Shown here one piece after another: positions 16,258-31,250 of a stretch of DNA of 64,000 nt (position 1 is the stretch's first letter; every line of letters begins with the position of its first letter). Both the position numbers and the translations under genes were made by a program. The stretch lies in assembly GCA_002425245.1 (NCBI GenBank), contig DILW01000015.1, positions 1 to 64,000 on the forward strand, in the 5' to 3' direction. Below the pieces are notes generated by a model. The model saw only the letters and a list, made by a program, of their open reading frames with translations. It was not told the DNA's origin and made no database searches. The DNA is from Betaproteobacteria bacterium UBA5582. Lineage in GTDB: Bacteria > Pseudomonadota > Gammaproteobacteria > Burkholderiales > Rhodocyclaceae.

Positions 16258-18552
16258 TCATTCGGCCGGTTTCTTCATCAGCACTTCGCGACCGCCGCGA
16301 CCGTCCATCGCCGACACCAGGCCGGCGTTTTCCATGGCTTCGATGAGACGGGCCGAACGGTTGTAGCCGATGCGCAGGTGGCGCTGGACGAGCGAGATCG
16401 AGGCGCGCTGGTTCTTGAGCACGATATCGACGGCCTGGTCGTAGAGCGGGTCGCTTTCGGCGTCGCCACCGCCCTCGCCGGCCTCGCCGCCGCCCTCTTC
16501 GTCGCCGGCGGCACCGTTGAGGATGTCCTCGACGTATTCCGGCGCACCGGTAGCCTTGAGGTGTTCGACGATGCGGTGCACTTCATCGTCGGAAACGAAG
16601 GCACCGTGAACGCGGGTCGGGTAACCAGTGCCGGGTGCGAGGTAGAGCATGTCGCCCTGGCCAAGCAGCGCTTCGGCGCCCATCTGGTCAAGGATGGTGC
16701 GCGAGTCGATCTTGCTCGAAACCTGGAACGAAAGCCGGGTAGGAATGTTGGCCTTGATCAGACCGGTGATCACATCGACCGACGGGCGCTGGGTTGCCAG
16801 CACCAGGTGGATGCCGGCAGCGCGAGCCTTTTGCGCCAGGCGGGCGATCTGTTCCTCGACCTTTTTGCCGACGACCATCATCAGGTCGGCCAGTTCGTCG
16901 ATGATGACGACGATGTAAGGCATGTGCTTGAGCGGCTCCGGCGCTTCCGGGGTCAGGCTGAGCGGGTTCGGGATGTGCTCGCCGCGCTTCTCGGCGTCCT
17001 TGATCTTGCCGTTGAGGCCGGCGATGTTGCGCACGCCCATCGCCGACATCAGTTTGTAGCGCTTTTCCATCTCGGTGACGCACCAGTGCAGCGCGTTGGC
17101 CGCCTGCTTCATGTCGGTGACGACCGGCGCCAGCAGGTGCGGAATTCCCTCGTAGATGGAGAGTTCGAGCATCTTGGGGTCGACCATGATGAGGCGGACG
17201 TTTTCCGGCTCGGACTTGTAGAGCATCGACAGGATCATCGCATTGACCCCGACCGACTTGCCCGAACCGGTGGTGCCGGCGACCAGCAGGTGGGGCGTCC
17301 GCGCCAGGTCGGCGACCACCGGCTGACCGCCGATGTCCTTGCCCAGGCAAACGGTGAGCGGGCTGCTCATATCGTTGTACGGCTTGCTGGAAATGATCTC
17401 GGAGAGCTTGACCGTCTGCCGCTTGGGATTGGGCAATTCGAGCGCCATGCACGACTTGCCGGGCACGGTTTCGACGACGCGGATCGAGACCATGGCCAGT
17501 GCCCGCGCCAGATCGCGCGCCAGGTTGACGATCTGGGCGCCCTTGACGCCGACCGCCGGCTCGATTTCGTAACGGGTGATGACCGGCCCCGGCATCGCCG
17601 CCAGCACCTTGACCTGAACACCGAAGTCGGCGAGCTTTCTTTCGATCAGGCGCGAGGTGTATTCAAGGGTTTCCGAGCTGACCGTCTCGGTCGCCGGCGG
17701 CGCCGGATCGAGCAGGTGCAGCGGCGGCAGCGTGCCGCCGACGATGGCCTCGGGGAAGAGCATCGCCTGCTTTTCCCGTTCGACGCGCTTCTCTGCCTTC
17801 TTCGAGACCGGCACTTCGACCGGTGCTGCCGGTTCGATGAAGATCGGCTCGTGCAGTTCGACGCGCAGTTTTTCTTCCTTGATCACCACTTCGCGCTGCT
17901 GGGCAACCTCCTTGCCGATCTGGCGGTCGCGCCAGGCATCGATGCGGCCGTGCGCAAACAGGAGCAGTGCTTCGAGAATCAGGCCGAGTTTCTCGAACGC
18001 CCACAGCCAGGACATGCCGGCGAAAGCGCTCCAGGCGGCGGCCATGAGCGCCAGCAGGAACAAGGTGGCACCGGTGAAGCCGAGCGTGTCGGCCAGCCAG
18101 CGGCTGAGTTCCAGCCCGAGCATGCCGCCCGGCGCCAGCGGCAATTCGGCCTGCAGGCTGTGGAAACGCAGGGCTTCGAGGGCAGCGCTGGCGAGCAGCA
18201 GGACGACGAAACCGGGCAGGGACAAATAGGGCGAAGGCGGCGATTTTTCCGGTTGTCCATGCAGGCGGCGAAAGCCCCACCACACGGTCATGCCGAGCAG
18301 GACCACCCACCACCAGGCGGACAGGCCGAAGACGTAGAGCATCAAATCGGCCACCCAGGCGCCAGCACGTCCGGCCGGGTTCTGCAGGCCGGCAGGACCG
18401 GCTGCGTGCGACCAGCCCGGGTCGCTGCGCTGGAAGCCCCACAGGGCCATGATCAGGAATACGGCCAGCGCCCCCACCCCGAGCCAGCGTGATTCCTGAA
18501 GCAGGCTGCCGATCTTGTCGGGCATCGGACTGGGGTCGTTTCTTTTCGCCAT
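16258..18552 (-). CDS. ftsK: DNA translocase FtsK
   Basis: FtsK is the septal DNA pump that clears the chromosome from the division site and activates XerCD at dif. The 764-residue protein has an N-terminal membrane domain (about residues 25-205, four helices). A linker is followed by the alpha/beta motor with Walker [15 protein letters not shown] near residue 427 and Walker [13 protein letters not shown] near residue 547. The C-terminal gamma winged helix is [19 protein letters not shown] and onward. The linker is short compared with E. coli FtsK, as in most betaproteobacteria. It is divergent from trxB. Confidence 0.97.
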   Translation of the reverse strand: MAKRNDPSPMPDKIGSLLQESRWLGVGALAVFLIMALWGFQRSDPGWSHAAGPAGLQNPAGRAGAWVADLMLYVFGLSAWWWVVLLGMTVWWGFRRLHGQPEKSPPSPYLSLPGFVVLLLASAALEALRFHSLQAELPLAPGGMLGLELSRWLADTLGFTGATLFLLALMAAAWSAFAGMSWLWAFEKLGLILEALLLFAHGRIDAWRDRQIGKEVAQQREVVIKEEKLRVELHEPIFIEPAAPVEVPVSKKAEKRVEREKQAMLFPEAIVGGTLPPLHLLDPAPPATETVSSETLEYTSRLIERKLADFGVQVKVLAAMPGPVITRYEIEPAVGVKGAQIVNLARDLARALAMVSIRVVETVPGKSCMALELPNPKRQTVKLSEIISSKPYNDMSSPLTVCLGKDIGGQPVVADLARTPHLLVAGTTGSGKSVGVNAMILSMLYKSEPENVRLIMVDPKMLELSIYEGIPHLLAPVVTDMKQAANALHWCVTEMEKRYKLMSAMGVRNIAGLNGKIKDAEKRGEHIPNPLSLTPEAPEPLKHMPYIVVIIDELADLMMVVGKKVEEQIARLAQKARAAGIHLVLATQRPSVDVITGLIKANIPTRLSFQVSSKIDSRTILDQMGAEALLGQGDMLYLAPGTGYPTRVHGAFVSDDEVHRIVEHLKATGAPEYVEDILNGAAGDEEGGGEAGEGGGDAESDPLYDQAVDIVLKNQRASISLVQRHLRIGYNRSARLIEAMENAGLVSAMDGRGGREVLMKKPAE

Positions 18553-18687
18553 CGGCTTTTCCTCTACCGCTTTCGGCCGAGCCGGAAACGGGCTAAATCA
18601 TTTTGCGTCATACAGTTAGCATGCAATTATAAACCGCTTTAGTAGATTGGTTACGAAGCTCAACAAAACGATGGTCCATTAGCCGGC

Positions 18688-20529
<1,842 letters not shown>

Positions 20530-20540
20530 CCCCTCAGAAA

Positions 20541-20587
20541 TGATTGCAATGCCAGCACGACCTGCTAAACTGCAATCAGTGCAATCA
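20541..20587 (+). promoter_or_regulatory. promoter and repeat operator of the toxin-antitoxin pair
   Basis: TGATTGCA at 20541-20548 and TGCAATCA at 20571-20578 form an inverted repeat, and TGCAATCA recurs at 20580-20587. They overlap a possible promoter (TTGCAA at 20544-20549, 16 bp, TAAACT at 20566-20571). Ribbon-helix-helix antitoxins normally repress their own operon through such repeats. Confidence 0.5.
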
Positions 20588-20603
20588 CACCGTGGGAGTT
20601 AGC

Positions 20604-20816
20604 ATGACTACCAATCTGGTTGTTCGCAATATCGAACCCGCCGTTACCCAAGCTCTCAAGCAGGCCGCTGCGGCCCATGGCCGCAGCGCAGAAGCCGAGC
20701 ATCGGGAAATTCTGCGCAATGCACTCTTTCGCCCACCTCGCCGCAGCTTCAAGGAGGTCTTGGCCAGCATGCCGGATGTCGGTGAGGATGAAGACTTCAA
20801 CTGCCGGCAAGGCTAA
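20604..20816 (+). CDS. FitA/VapB-type ribbon-helix-helix antitoxin
   Basis: This 70-residue antitoxin is predicted to bind its own promoter through a ribbon-helix-helix N-terminus (TTNLVVRNIEPAVTQALKQ, with SAEAEHREILRNAL). It would neutralise the PIN toxin with its acidic tail (PDVGEDEDFNCRQG). The ATG is preceded by GGGAG and is preferred over an in-frame TTG at 20544. The sequence pattern is close to FitA and Arc-like plasmid stability proteins. Its stop shares one base with the toxin start, typical of a coupled pair. Confidence 0.88.
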   Translation: MTTNLVVRNIEPAVTQALKQAAAAHGRSAEAEHREILRNALFRPPRRSFKEVLASMPDVGEDEDFNCRQG

Positions 20817-21226
20817 TGTATCTGCTTGACACCAACGTCATCAGCGAACTCAGAAAGGGCGCCCGTGCCAATCGGGGCGTACTTGACTTCTATTCCCAAC
20901 TCAAGCCGGAAGACATCTACCTGAGCTCGCAAACTATCGGCGAACTGCGACGTGGCGTAGAAAACATTCGAGGACGAGGTGATCTTGAACAAGCTGATCG
21001 GCTCGAAATCTGGCTAACCGACATCCTTGCCGACCACGCCGCCCGGATTCTGGCTTTTGACGCGGAATGCGCCCAGGTCTGGGGTAAGCTCATGTCACCC
21101 AGCCCGCAGCATCCCATCGACAAGCAAATCGCCGCCATTGGTTTGATCTACGACTTGACCATAGTCACGCGCAACACCGTCGATTTCGCACACACCGGTG
21201 CTCGTCTGGTGAATCCATTTATTTGA
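20816..21226 (+). CDS. VapC/FitB-type PIN-domain toxin
   Basis: This 136-residue PIN-domain ribonuclease is the expected toxin of the pair; VapC-type toxins cleave tRNA or rRNA. Acidic metal-binding residues are visible: Asp5 in LLDTNVISELRKG, the glutamate in SSQTIGELRRGVE, DAECAQVWG, and the aspartates of the C-terminal IDKQIAAIGL and TRNTVDF. Full length suggests it is functional. It is followed by a terminator hairpin shared with the convergent hppA. Confidence 0.9.
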   Translation: MYLLDTNVISELRKGARANRGVLDFYSQLKPEDIYLSSQTIGELRRGVENIRGRGDLEQADRLEIWLTDILADHAARILAFDAECAQVWGKLMSPSPQHPIDKQIAAIGLIYDLTIVTRNTVDFAHTGARLVNPFI

Positions 21227-21243
21227 ACCAGTGCGCTGATTCC

Positions 21244-21272
21244 AGAAAAAAAATGCGCCCCGCAGGGCGCAT
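21244..21272 (-). terminator. intrinsic terminator of hppA
   Basis: ATGCGCCC (21253-21260) and GGGCGCAT (21265-21272) form a perfect 8-bp stem with a 4-nt loop. On the minus strand the stem is followed by a run of U (the A-run at 21246-21253), 21 bp after the hppA stop. It may also slow plus-strand transcripts from the toxin gene. Confidence 0.85.
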
Positions 21273-21292
21273 TCTGTAATCCCGGATTTATC

Positions 21293-23334
<2,042 letters not shown>

Positions 23335-23338
<4 letters not shown>

Positions 23339-23553
23339 TTCTCCCTCTCATGGACTGACAAACAAGTGGGCAGGCGACTTCTCCGAAAATGCTTCCGGAC
23401 AGCAAAAAACGCCCGGGAAAGAAGCGGGGCGTTGGCGGAAGCGCAGGAAAACGGGTGTTTTTCGGTCTTTGCCGAACGGGGGCCTGTCTGGAAAACCGCA
23501 CCGGCCGCGCCCGCACTTCCCGTTTGCTGCTGGAAGGCTGAACGCGTCGTCAT
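23335..23553 (-). CDS. possible 72-residue leader ORF in front of hppA
   Basis: This small frame starts at an ATG six bases after AAGGGG and ends in a TGA that overlaps the hppA ATG (ATGA). It could therefore couple its translation to hppA. The predicted protein is basic, serine/alanine-rich and resembles no family I know. An intrinsic terminator lies inside the frame, and its Shine-Dalgarno sequence can pair with CCCT upstream. It may be a translated regulatory leader or chance. Confidence 0.25.
23403..23433 (-). terminator. intrinsic terminator or attenuator in the hppA leader
   Basis: On the minus strand AACGCCC (23433-23427) pairs with GGGCGTT (23414-23408) around a 12-nt loop and is followed by more T residues. 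It lies about 70 nt upstream of the hppA start on the same strand. It therefore either ends a short leader RNA or attenuates hppA. Confidence 0.65.
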
Positions 23554-23771
23554 GTGCTGCCCCTTAATTCATCAGGGAGACGACACGGCCGGACATGCCG
23601 ACCCTGCCGTCGTCGCACACCCTGAAGTGTGCGGTGAAGACTGGGGATGATTGCCGGCAGTTGCCGTCAAATCTTCTCTCTACCTGAATGGTGCTCATGA
23701 AATCCCGCTTGCCACTGAATCATTGGAGATACCTGACCGACGGACGAGGGGGAAACCCCCTCTGGCTGAGG

Positions 23772-23800
23772 AAATTACCCGGTTTTACCGGGACGGTCAA
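23772..23800 (-). promoter_or_regulatory. sigma-70 promoter of the hppA transcript
   Basis: On the minus strand TTGACC (23800-23795), a 17-bp spacer and TAATTT (23777-23772) match a sigma-70 promoter. The spacer is itself a palindrome, CCCGGT-AAA-ACCGGG, and could be an operator, or the hairpin could end glnB transcripts. Confidence 0.55.
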
Positions 23801-23864
23801 ACGGTTTGCTCAGGTTTTGCGCAAATAAATGCCAAGCGGGAATTTTCGGGATGGGCGCAGGCGC

Positions 23865-25848
<1,984 letters not shown>

Positions 25849-25849
25849 C

Positions 25850-26398
25850 TTAGTAGTTCGGCTTGTCTTTCGCGTCGTTGTAACGCTGAACGCCGGCCAT
25901 GACTTCTTCGCGGGCGGCGTCAATGCCCTGCCAACCATTGACCTTGACCCACTTGCCCGGTTCCAGGTCCTTGTAGTGTTCGAAGAAGTGCGCGATCTGC
26001 TGACGCAGCAGTTCCGGCGTGTCTTCGAAGGTCTTGACATCGTTGTACAGCGGGGTCAGCTTGGACACCGGCACGGCGAGCAGCTTGGCATCTTCGCCAC
26101 CTTCGTCGGTCATCGACAGCTGGCCGAGCGGACGGCAACGGACGACGACGCCCGGCGGCAGCGGGAAGGGGCTCATCACCAGCACGTCGACCGGATCGCC
26201 GTCGCCGGCGATGGTGTGCGGAATGTAGCCGTAGTTGCACGGATAGTGCATGGCGGTAGACATGAAGCGGTCGACGAAGATGGCGCCGCTATCCTTGTCG
26301 ACTTCGTACTTGACCGGGTCGGAATGGGCGGTGATCTCGATGATCACGTTGAAATCGTCGGGGAGGGACTTGCCGGAAGGAACGTTGTTAAGAGCCAT
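25850..26398 (-). CDS. ppa: soluble inorganic pyrophosphatase
   Basis: This family I cytoplasmic pyrophosphatase hydrolyses PPi to two phosphates and pulls biosynthetic reactions forward. The 182-residue protein has the signature DGDPVDVLV with its metal-binding aspartates, [11 protein letters not shown], and [15 protein letters not shown] with active-site lysine and arginine. The length is typical (about 175-185). It is the first gene of ppa-nadE-glnB. A membrane pyrophosphatase gene lies about 2.5 kb downstream, so both PPi-consuming enzymes are close together. Confidence 0.96.
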   Translation of the reverse strand: MALNNVPSGKSLPDDFNVIIEITAHSDPVKYEVDKDSGAIFVDRFMSTAMHYPCNYGYIPHTIAGDGDPVDVLVMSPFPLPPGVVVRCRPLGQLSMTDEGGEDAKLLAVPVSKLTPLYNDVKTFEDTPELLRQQIAHFFEHYKDLEPGKWVKVNGWQGIDAAREEVMAGVQRYNDAKDKPNY

Positions 26399-26437
26399 TA
26401 TTATCTCTGCGATTAGGTTTGAAAAAGAAGCCTTCAG

Positions 26438-26443
26438 ATTATA
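26438..26443 (-). promoter_or_regulatory. -10 box of ppa
   Basis: On the minus strand TATAAT stands 40 bases before the ppa ATG in an AT-rich gap of 63 bp. The -35 region is poor. Confidence 0.4.
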
Positions 26444-26461
26444 ACTTGCCAGACTACGGGA

Positions 26462-27247
26462 TCATTGCCAGGCAGCAAGAAACTCGCGCCAGTGCGGCGC
26501 ATCGATTTTCGCCAGCTGGGCCTTGATGAAAGCCTGTTCGGCAAGCTCCTCATCGGCGTCCAACTCACCGCGCATCCGCCGGAAACGATTGTAGACCAGG
26601 TAGGTATTGACCACGTCGGTCTCGCAGTAATCGCGGATGTCGGCAGCCTGGCCGGCCTGCCAGGCGTCCCAGACCTTGCTCCCGTCCATGCCGAGCTTGC
26701 CGGGAAAGCCGAACAGCTTGGCCAGTTCGTCGAGCGGCGCGTTGGCGCGGCCGTTGTACATCGCCAGCAGGTCCATCAGGTCGAGGTGACGGGTGTGGTA
26801 GCGGCTGATGTAGTTGTTCCACTTGAAGTCGCGCGAATCGGCGTAGTCGCCGTCGCCCATGTCCCAGTAGCGCGGCGCCGTGACGCCGTGCAGCATGCCG
26901 CGGTAGTGCAGCACCGGCAGGTCGAAGCCGCCGCCGTTCCAGGAGACAATCTGCGGCGTGAATTTCTCGATGCCGTCAAAGAAGCGCTGGATGATCGCGC
27001 CTTCGTCGAGATCGGGCTCGGCCAGCGACCACACGCGGAAACCGTCGAGCGTGCGCAGTACGCAGGAGATGGCGACGATGCGCTGCAGGTGCAGCGGCAG
27101 GAAATCGCTGCCGTTCTTCGCCCGACGCTGCTGGAAGGCGAGTTCGGCGACTTCGGCGTCGGACAATTCGGCCGGCAGCTCGTTGATCCGGCGCAGGCCG
27201 GCAACGTCGGGAATGGTCTCGATGTCGAAGACAAGGACCGGCTTCAT
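26462..27247 (-). CDS. predicted 3'-5' exonuclease, PolB-like
   Basis: This is a DEDD-type exonuclease of the family annotated as predicted 3'-5' exonuclease related to the PolB exonuclease domain. The ExoI motif DIETIPD is at residue 8, ExoII is in IVSWNGGGFDLPVL (about residue 103), and the ExoIII-like region is DIRDYCETDVVNTYLVY (about 205). No polymerase domain follows, and the protein is 261 residues long. The substrate is unknown; a role in DNA repair is inferred only from the fold. The start overlaps the cysM stop (ATGA), so it is co-translated with cysM. Confidence 0.85.
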   Translation of the reverse strand: MKPVLVFDIETIPDVAGLRRINELPAELSDAEVAELAFQQRRAKNGSDFLPLHLQRIVAISCVLRTLDGFRVWSLAEPDLDEGAIIQRFFDGIEKFTPQIVSWNGGGFDLPVLHYRGMLHGVTAPRYWDMGDGDYADSRDFKWNNYISRYHTRHLDLMDLLAMYNGRANAPLDELAKLFGFPGKLGMDGSKVWDAWQAGQAADIRDYCETDVVNTYLVYNRFRRMRGELDADEELAEQAFIKAQLAKIDAPHWREFLAAWQ

Positions 27248-28143
27248 GCAGGAAAGACGCCAGTCGACAGGTAGCGGTCGCCGCGATCGCAGACGATCGA
27301 GACGATAGTCGCATTCTCGACCTGGGCGGCGATGCGCAGCGCCACGGCGAGCGCGCCGCCGGACGAGATGCCGGCGAAGATGCCTTCCTCGACGGCGAGC
27401 CGCCGGGTCATCGCCTCGGCGTCAGCCTGGCTGACGTATTCGATGCGGTCGACGTTGGTCGGCGCATAGATCTTCGGCAGGTAGGCTTCCGGCCACTTGC
27501 GGATGCCGGGAATCTGGCTGCCCTCTTCCGGCTGGCAGCCGACGATGGTGATCGCCGGGTTCATTTCCTTGAGGTAGCGGCTGGTACCCATGATGGTGCC
27601 GGTGGTGCCCATGCTGGAAACGAAATGGGTGATGCGCCCGCCGGTGTCGCGCCAGATTTCCGGGCCGGTGCCTTCGTAGTGGGCAACCGGGTTGTCCGGG
27701 TTGGCGAACTGGTCGAGGATGATGCCCTTGCCTTCGTCGCGCATGCGTTCGGCGACGTCGCGGCACAGTTCCATGCCGCCGTCCTTGGGCGTCAGCACCA
27801 GTTCGGCGCCGTAGGCGCGCATGCTCTGGCGGCGCTCGATGCTCTGGTTCTCGGGCATCACCAGGATCATCTTGTAGCCCTTGATCGCCGCCGCCATGGC
27901 CAGCGCGATGCCGGTGTTGCCGGAAGTCGCCTCGATCAACGTGTCGCCCGGCTTGATGTCGCCGCGCGCTTCGGCGCGCTGGATCATCGACAGCGCCGGC
28001 CGATCCTTGACCGAACCGGCCGGGTTGTTGCCTTCGAGCTTGGCCAGGATGACATTGCCGCGCGCGTCGTTGATGGCACCGGGAATGCGCTGCAGGCGAA
28101 CCAGCGGCGTGTTTCCGACAAAATCCTGCAGGGTTTTATACAT
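27244..28143 (-). CDS. cysM: cysteine synthase B (O-acetylserine sulfhydrylase)
   Basis: CysM makes cysteine from O-acetylserine and sulfide, or S-sulfocysteine from thiosulfate, using PLP. In the 299-residue protein the PLP lysine is in [15 protein letters not shown] (about residue 46). Other visible motifs are [20 protein letters not shown], the phosphate-binding [17 protein letters not shown] and the C-terminal [13 protein letters not shown]. Features such as the short length and KDRPAL fit CysM rather than CysK. Its start overlaps the end of hldD by 8 bp. Confidence 0.93.
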   Translation of the reverse strand: MYKTLQDFVGNTPLVRLQRIPGAINDARGNVILAKLEGNNPAGSVKDRPALSMIQRAEARGDIKPGDTLIEATSGNTGIALAMAAAIKGYKMILVMPENQSIERRQSMRAYGAELVLTPKDGGMELCRDVAERMRDEGKGIILDQFANPDNPVAHYEGTGPEIWRDTGGRITHFVSSMGTTGTIMGTSRYLKEMNPAITIVGCQPEEGSQIPGIRKWPEAYLPKIYAPTNVDRIEYVSQADAEAMTRRLAVEEGIFAGISSGGALAVALRIAAQVENATIVSIVCDRGDRYLSTGVFPA

Positions 28144-29134
28144 GGGCGTGCAACCAGTCGATATATTGGGAAACGCCCTCCTCGACCGTCGCCATCGGCG
28201 CGTCGTAGCCGGCCTCGCGCAGCTTGGTGAGATCCGCCTGCGTGAACGCCTGGTACTTGCCCTTCAAGGCCTCGGGGAAGGCGATGTATTCGAGCAAACC
28301 CTGTGCCCGCAGTTCCGCCAGACCGAGAGATTCTTCGCCCCTGGCCTTGCGGCAGCCGTTGACCGCGGCCACGGCGACATCGTTGAAGCTCTGCGCGCGG
28401 CCGGAACCGAGGTTGAAGATGCCGGACTTTTCCGGGTGGTCGAGGAAGAACAGATTCACCTTGGCGACGTCGCCGACGAAGACGAAATCGCGCATCTGGC
28501 CACCGTTCTCGTAGCCGTGCGAGCCCTCGAACAGCTTGACCTTGCCGTCGGCGCGGAACTGGTTGAAGTTGTGGAAGGCGACCGAGGCCATCCGCCCCTT
28601 GTGGCTCTCGCGCGGGCCATAGACGTTGAAGTAGCGGAAACCGACGATCTGCGACGACGGATCCTTGGCGAGACGCTGGCGGACGATCTGGTCGAACAGG
28701 AACTTCGAGTAGCCATAGACGTTCAGCGGCCCCTCGAACTCGCGTTCCTCGCGGAAGACGCTGGAGGCGCCGTAGGTCGCCGCCGACGAGGCGTAGAGGA
28801 ACTGGACGTCCTGATCGAGGCACCAGTCGAGCAGGATGCTGGAGTAACGGAAGTTGTTCTCCATCATGTAGCGGCCGTCGGTCTCCATGGTGTCGGAGCA
28901 GGCGCCCTCGTGGAAGATGGCTTCGACGTCACCGTCGAAATGGCCGGCCTGGATGCGGTCGATGAAGTCCTGCTTGTCGATGTAATCGACGATCTCGCAG
29001 TCGATCAGGTTCTTGAACTTCTCGGCCTTGCTCAGGTTGTCGACGGCGATGATCTTGGTCACGCCGCGTTCGTTCAAAGCCTTGACGATGTTGGAACCGA
29101 TAAACCCGGCGGCGCCGGTGACGATGGTCTTCAT
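28136..29134 (-). CDS. hldD: ADP-L-glycero-D-manno-heptose 6-epimerase
   Basis: HldD (RfaD) converts ADP-D-glycero-D-manno-heptose to the L-glycero form, the donor for inner-core LPS heptoses. The 332-residue SDR enzyme has the Rossmann motif [16 protein letters not shown] at residue 5. The Tyr-x3-Lys active site is in [12 protein letters not shown] (about residue 139), followed by [17 protein letters not shown]. The length and motifs are those of bacterial HldD. It is downstream of hldA, the kinase of the same pathway, with a 9-bp gap. Confidence 0.96.
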   Translation of the reverse strand: MKTIVTGAAGFIGSNIVKALNERGVTKIIAVDNLSKAEKFKNLIDCEIVDYIDKQDFIDRIQAGHFDGDVEAIFHEGACSDTMETDGRYMMENNFRYSSILLDWCLDQDVQFLYASSAATYGASSVFREEREFEGPLNVYGYSKFLFDQIVRQRLAKDPSSQIVGFRYFNVYGPRESHKGRMASVAFHNFNQFRADGKVKLFEGSHGYENGGQMRDFVFVGDVAKVNLFFLDHPEKSGIFNLGSGRAQSFNDVAVAAVNGCRKARGEESLGLAELRAQGLLEYIAFPEALKGKYQAFTQADLTKLREAGYDAPMATVEEGVSQYIDWLHAHV

Positions 29135-29143
29135 CTCTTCTCC

Positions 29144-30070
29144 TTAGAAGGCGCCCGCGATTTCGTCACGGGTGACGACAGCGGTACCCAGCTTGCCGAC
29201 GACGATGCCGGCAGCGATGTTGGCGATGCGGATGGCTTCGGCCCAGTCGGCACCGGCGGCAAGCATGACGGCCAGAGTGGCGATGACGGTATCGCCGGCA
29301 CCGGAAACGTCGAAGACTTCGCGCGCCTGCGCCGCCTGGTGGAAAGTCTGGCCGTCGGCAAAAAGGGTCATCCCCTCCTCGCTGCGGGTGACCAGCAGGG
29401 CTTCCAGGCCGAGTTCGCCGCGCAGCTTGTCGGCCTTGGCGAACAGCACCTCTTCCGAAGCCCAGCGGCCGACGACGTCGCGCAACTCCGAGCGGTTCGG
29501 CGTGATCACCGTCGCCCCGGCGTACTTGCCCCATTCGTCGCCCTTCGGGTCGACCAGCACCGGCTTGGCGGCAGCCCGGGCGAGCTCGATCATCTCGGCG
29601 ATGTGGGTGAGACCGCCCTTGCCGTAATCGGACAGGATGACGATGTCGCAGTCGGCCAGCCGGCGCTCGAACTCGGCCAGCTTGGCCTGCAGGATTTCAT
29701 GCGAGGGCGTGGTTTCGAAATCGATGCGCAGCAACTGCTGCTGGCGGCCGATGACGCGCAGCTTGACCGTGGTGTCGATCTGGCGGTCGACCTGCAGGTC
29801 GGCGGCGATTCCCTCGGCGGCCAGCAGGCGACGCAGCGAACTGCCGGCATCGTCGTCGCCGACCACCGACAACAAGGTGGTCTGCGCGCCCAGCGAAGCG
29901 GCATTGCGGGCGACGTTGGCGGCACCGCCGAGGCGCTCTTCCATGCGCTCGACCTTGACCACCGGCACCGGCGCTTCCGGCGAAATCCGGCTGACCTCGC
30001 CGAACCAGTAGCGGTCCAGCATCACGTCGCCGACGACAAGCAGGCGCACCTGCGAGAGTTTTTCGAGCAT
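29144..30070 (-). CDS. hldA: D-glycero-beta-D-manno-heptose-7-phosphate kinase (RfaE domain I)
   Basis: This ribokinase-type (PfkB) sugar kinase phosphorylates heptose 7-phosphate for LPS core synthesis. The 308 residues cover only the kinase domain: GDVMLDRYWFGEVSRISPEAP at the N-terminus, GGAANVARNAASLG, and the catalytic VFDVSGAGDTVIATLAV near residue 258. The adenylyltransferase domain of bifunctional HldE is absent, so a separate hldC is expected elsewhere. I choose the ATG giving MLEKLSQVRLLVVG, because upstream sequence belongs to lapB. Confidence 0.93.
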   Translation of the reverse strand: MLEKLSQVRLLVVGDVMLDRYWFGEVSRISPEAPVPVVKVERMEERLGGAANVARNAASLGAQTTLLSVVGDDDAGSSLRRLLAAEGIAADLQVDRQIDTTVKLRVIGRQQQLLRIDFETTPSHEILQAKLAEFERRLADCDIVILSDYGKGGLTHIAEMIELARAAAKPVLVDPKGDEWGKYAGATVITPNRSELRDVVGRWASEEVLFAKADKLRGELGLEALLVTRSEEGMTLFADGQTFHQAAQAREVFDVSGAGDTVIATLAVMLAAGADWAEAIRIANIAAGIVVGKLGTAVVTRDEIAGAF

Positions 30071-30077
30071 CGAAGTC

Positions 30078-31250
30078 CTACAGGGATTGATCGAATTCTT
30101 CGCCGCGGCGCGGCGGGTTGGTTTCCCAGCCGCCGCAGGCCGGACAACGCCAGTAGAACTGGCGCGCCTTGAAGCCGCAATTATTGCACCGATAACGCGA
30201 CAGGCGGCGGGTATAGGCCTGGACGATGGTCTTGGCCAACTCGACATCGCCGCGCACTTCCGGCGAGGCCAGCGGCAGCCGGGCGCTCATCAGTTTTTCC
30301 AGGCCGAGCAAGGTCGGATTGCGCTGCAGCTCGGCCCGCACCAGGCGGTAGGCCGCCTCGTTGCCCTGGCTTTCGAGCACCAGTTGATAGACCACATCGA
30401 GCAGATCGAGCGAAGGGTAGTGTTCGAGGTAGCCACTGAGCAGTGCAATACCTTCGTCGCGGCGCGACAGCTTGCGATAGGCTTCCAGCAGACGCTGGGC
30501 GACCAGCGACAGGTAGGCGGGATCCTGCTGCTCGATGCCCTGCCAGACGGCAATCGCTTCTTCGGTCTTGCCTTCCTGGGCGAGCAGGTCGCCGAGCAGC
30601 ATGCTGGCGCGCACGCACTTGCGGTTCTCCTGCATCGCCACATCGAGGTAGGCCCGCGCCGAGTCGGTACGCGAACGCATGATTTCGCCGGCAGCGAGTT
30701 CGCAGTAGTACTCGGCAATTTCCTTGTGGGTGGCCACATCGGGCAATTCGCGGGCGATCTCGATCGCCTTCTGCCACTCCTTGCCCAGCTGGTAGATTTC
30801 CAGCAGCGAACGCTTGGCGTCGGCCTCACGGGCGCTGCCGAGCAGTTTGTTGAAAATCTCCTCGGCACGGTCGAGCAGGCCGGCCTTGAGAAAGTCCTGG
30901 CCGAGTTCGACCATCGCCTGCAGACGGTGCTTTTCCTCGATGTCGGTGAGCCCCAGCAGGTTCTGGTGCATGCGGATCGCCCGCTCGGTCTCGCCGCGGC
31001 GACGGAACAGGTTGCCGAGGGCGAAATGCAGTTCAACGGTCTGCGAATCGACCTTGGCGACTTCGAGGAAGGAGTCGATGGCCTTGTCCGGCTGCTCGTT
31101 GAGCAGGAAATTGAGGCCCTTGAAGTAAGAGCGCGGCAGGGCGCGCGATTCGTGCACCACCTGGCGCATGTCGACGCGCGCAGCCAGCCAGCCGACGGCG
31201 AAAAACACCGGGACCAGCAGCAACTGCCAGTATTCGAAAATATCGTTCAT
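30078..31250 (-). CDS. lapB: LPS assembly protein LapB (YciM)
   Basis: LapB is an inner-membrane-anchored protein that helps FtsH degrade LpxC and coordinates LPS synthesis. The 390-residue protein has an N-terminal membrane anchor (LLLVPVFFAVGWLAARVDM) and about nine TPR-like repeats, for example LHFALGNLFRRRGETERAI. The C-terminal rubredoxin-like metal site reads CNNCGFKARQFYWRCPACGG, with four cysteines. It overlaps lapA (ATGA), the conserved lapAB order, and precedes the heptose genes. Confidence 0.95.
   Translation of the reverse strand: MNDIFEYWQLLLVPVFFAVGWLAARVDMRQVVHESRALPRSYFKGLNFLLNEQPDKAIDSFLEVAKVDSQTVELHFALGNLFRRRGETERAIRMHQNLLGLTDIEEKHRLQAMVELGQDFLKAGLLDRAEEIFNKLLGSAREADAKRSLLEIYQLGKEWQKAIEIARELPDVATHKEIAEYYCELAAGEIMRSRTDSARAYLDVAMQENRKCVRASMLLGDLLAQEGKTEEAIAVWQGIEQQDPAYLSLVAQRLLEAYRKLSRRDEGIALLSGYLEHYPSLDLLDVVYQLVLESQGNEAAYRLVRAELQRNPTLLGLEKLMSARLPLASPEVRGDVELAKTIVQAYTRRLSRYRCNNCGFKARQFYWRCPACGGWETNPPRRGEEFDQSL

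Larger units (their letters stand above)
23339..23864 (-). promoter_or_regulatory. 526-bp gene-free stretch: structured 5' leader of hppA
   Basis: Read on the minus strand, this stretch begins with a promoter near 23800 and then holds a chain of hairpins. GAGGGGG/CCCCCTC pairs at 23746-23762, and a CGGC/GCCG stem lies near 23650-23665. CGCACAC/GTGTGCG pairs at 23614-23633, an ACGAC...GTCGT stem lies at about 23578-23612, and CCCT/AGGG occludes an AAGGGG Shine-Dalgarno near 23560-23577. A small ORF and an intrinsic terminator follow. I recognise no known riboswitch consensus. It may be a cis-regulatory RNA of hppA or may contain a short sRNA gene. Confidence 0.5.

Noticed and set aside
16378..18492. 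Plus-strand frame of 704 codons opposite ftsK
   Set aside because: Antisense shadow; low-complexity Asp, His, Gln and Arg sequence.
23366..23650. Plus-strand small ORF in the hppA leader region
   Set aside because: No ribosome-binding site or family, and the DNA is better explained as the structured minus-strand leader.
23560..23680. Fluoride, glycine, TPP, M-box or yybP-ykoY riboswitch in the hppA leader
   Set aside because: I compared the hairpins and conserved words by eye; none of the known consensus sequences fits.
23600..23800. 6S RNA, SRP RNA or RNase P RNA gene in the 526-bp gap
   Set aside because: The characteristic conserved words and overall length do not match.
27881..30172. 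Plus-strand frame of 763 codons opposite cysM, hldD and hldA
   Set aside because: Antisense shadow of three well-supported enzymes; no recognisable domain or ribosome-binding site.
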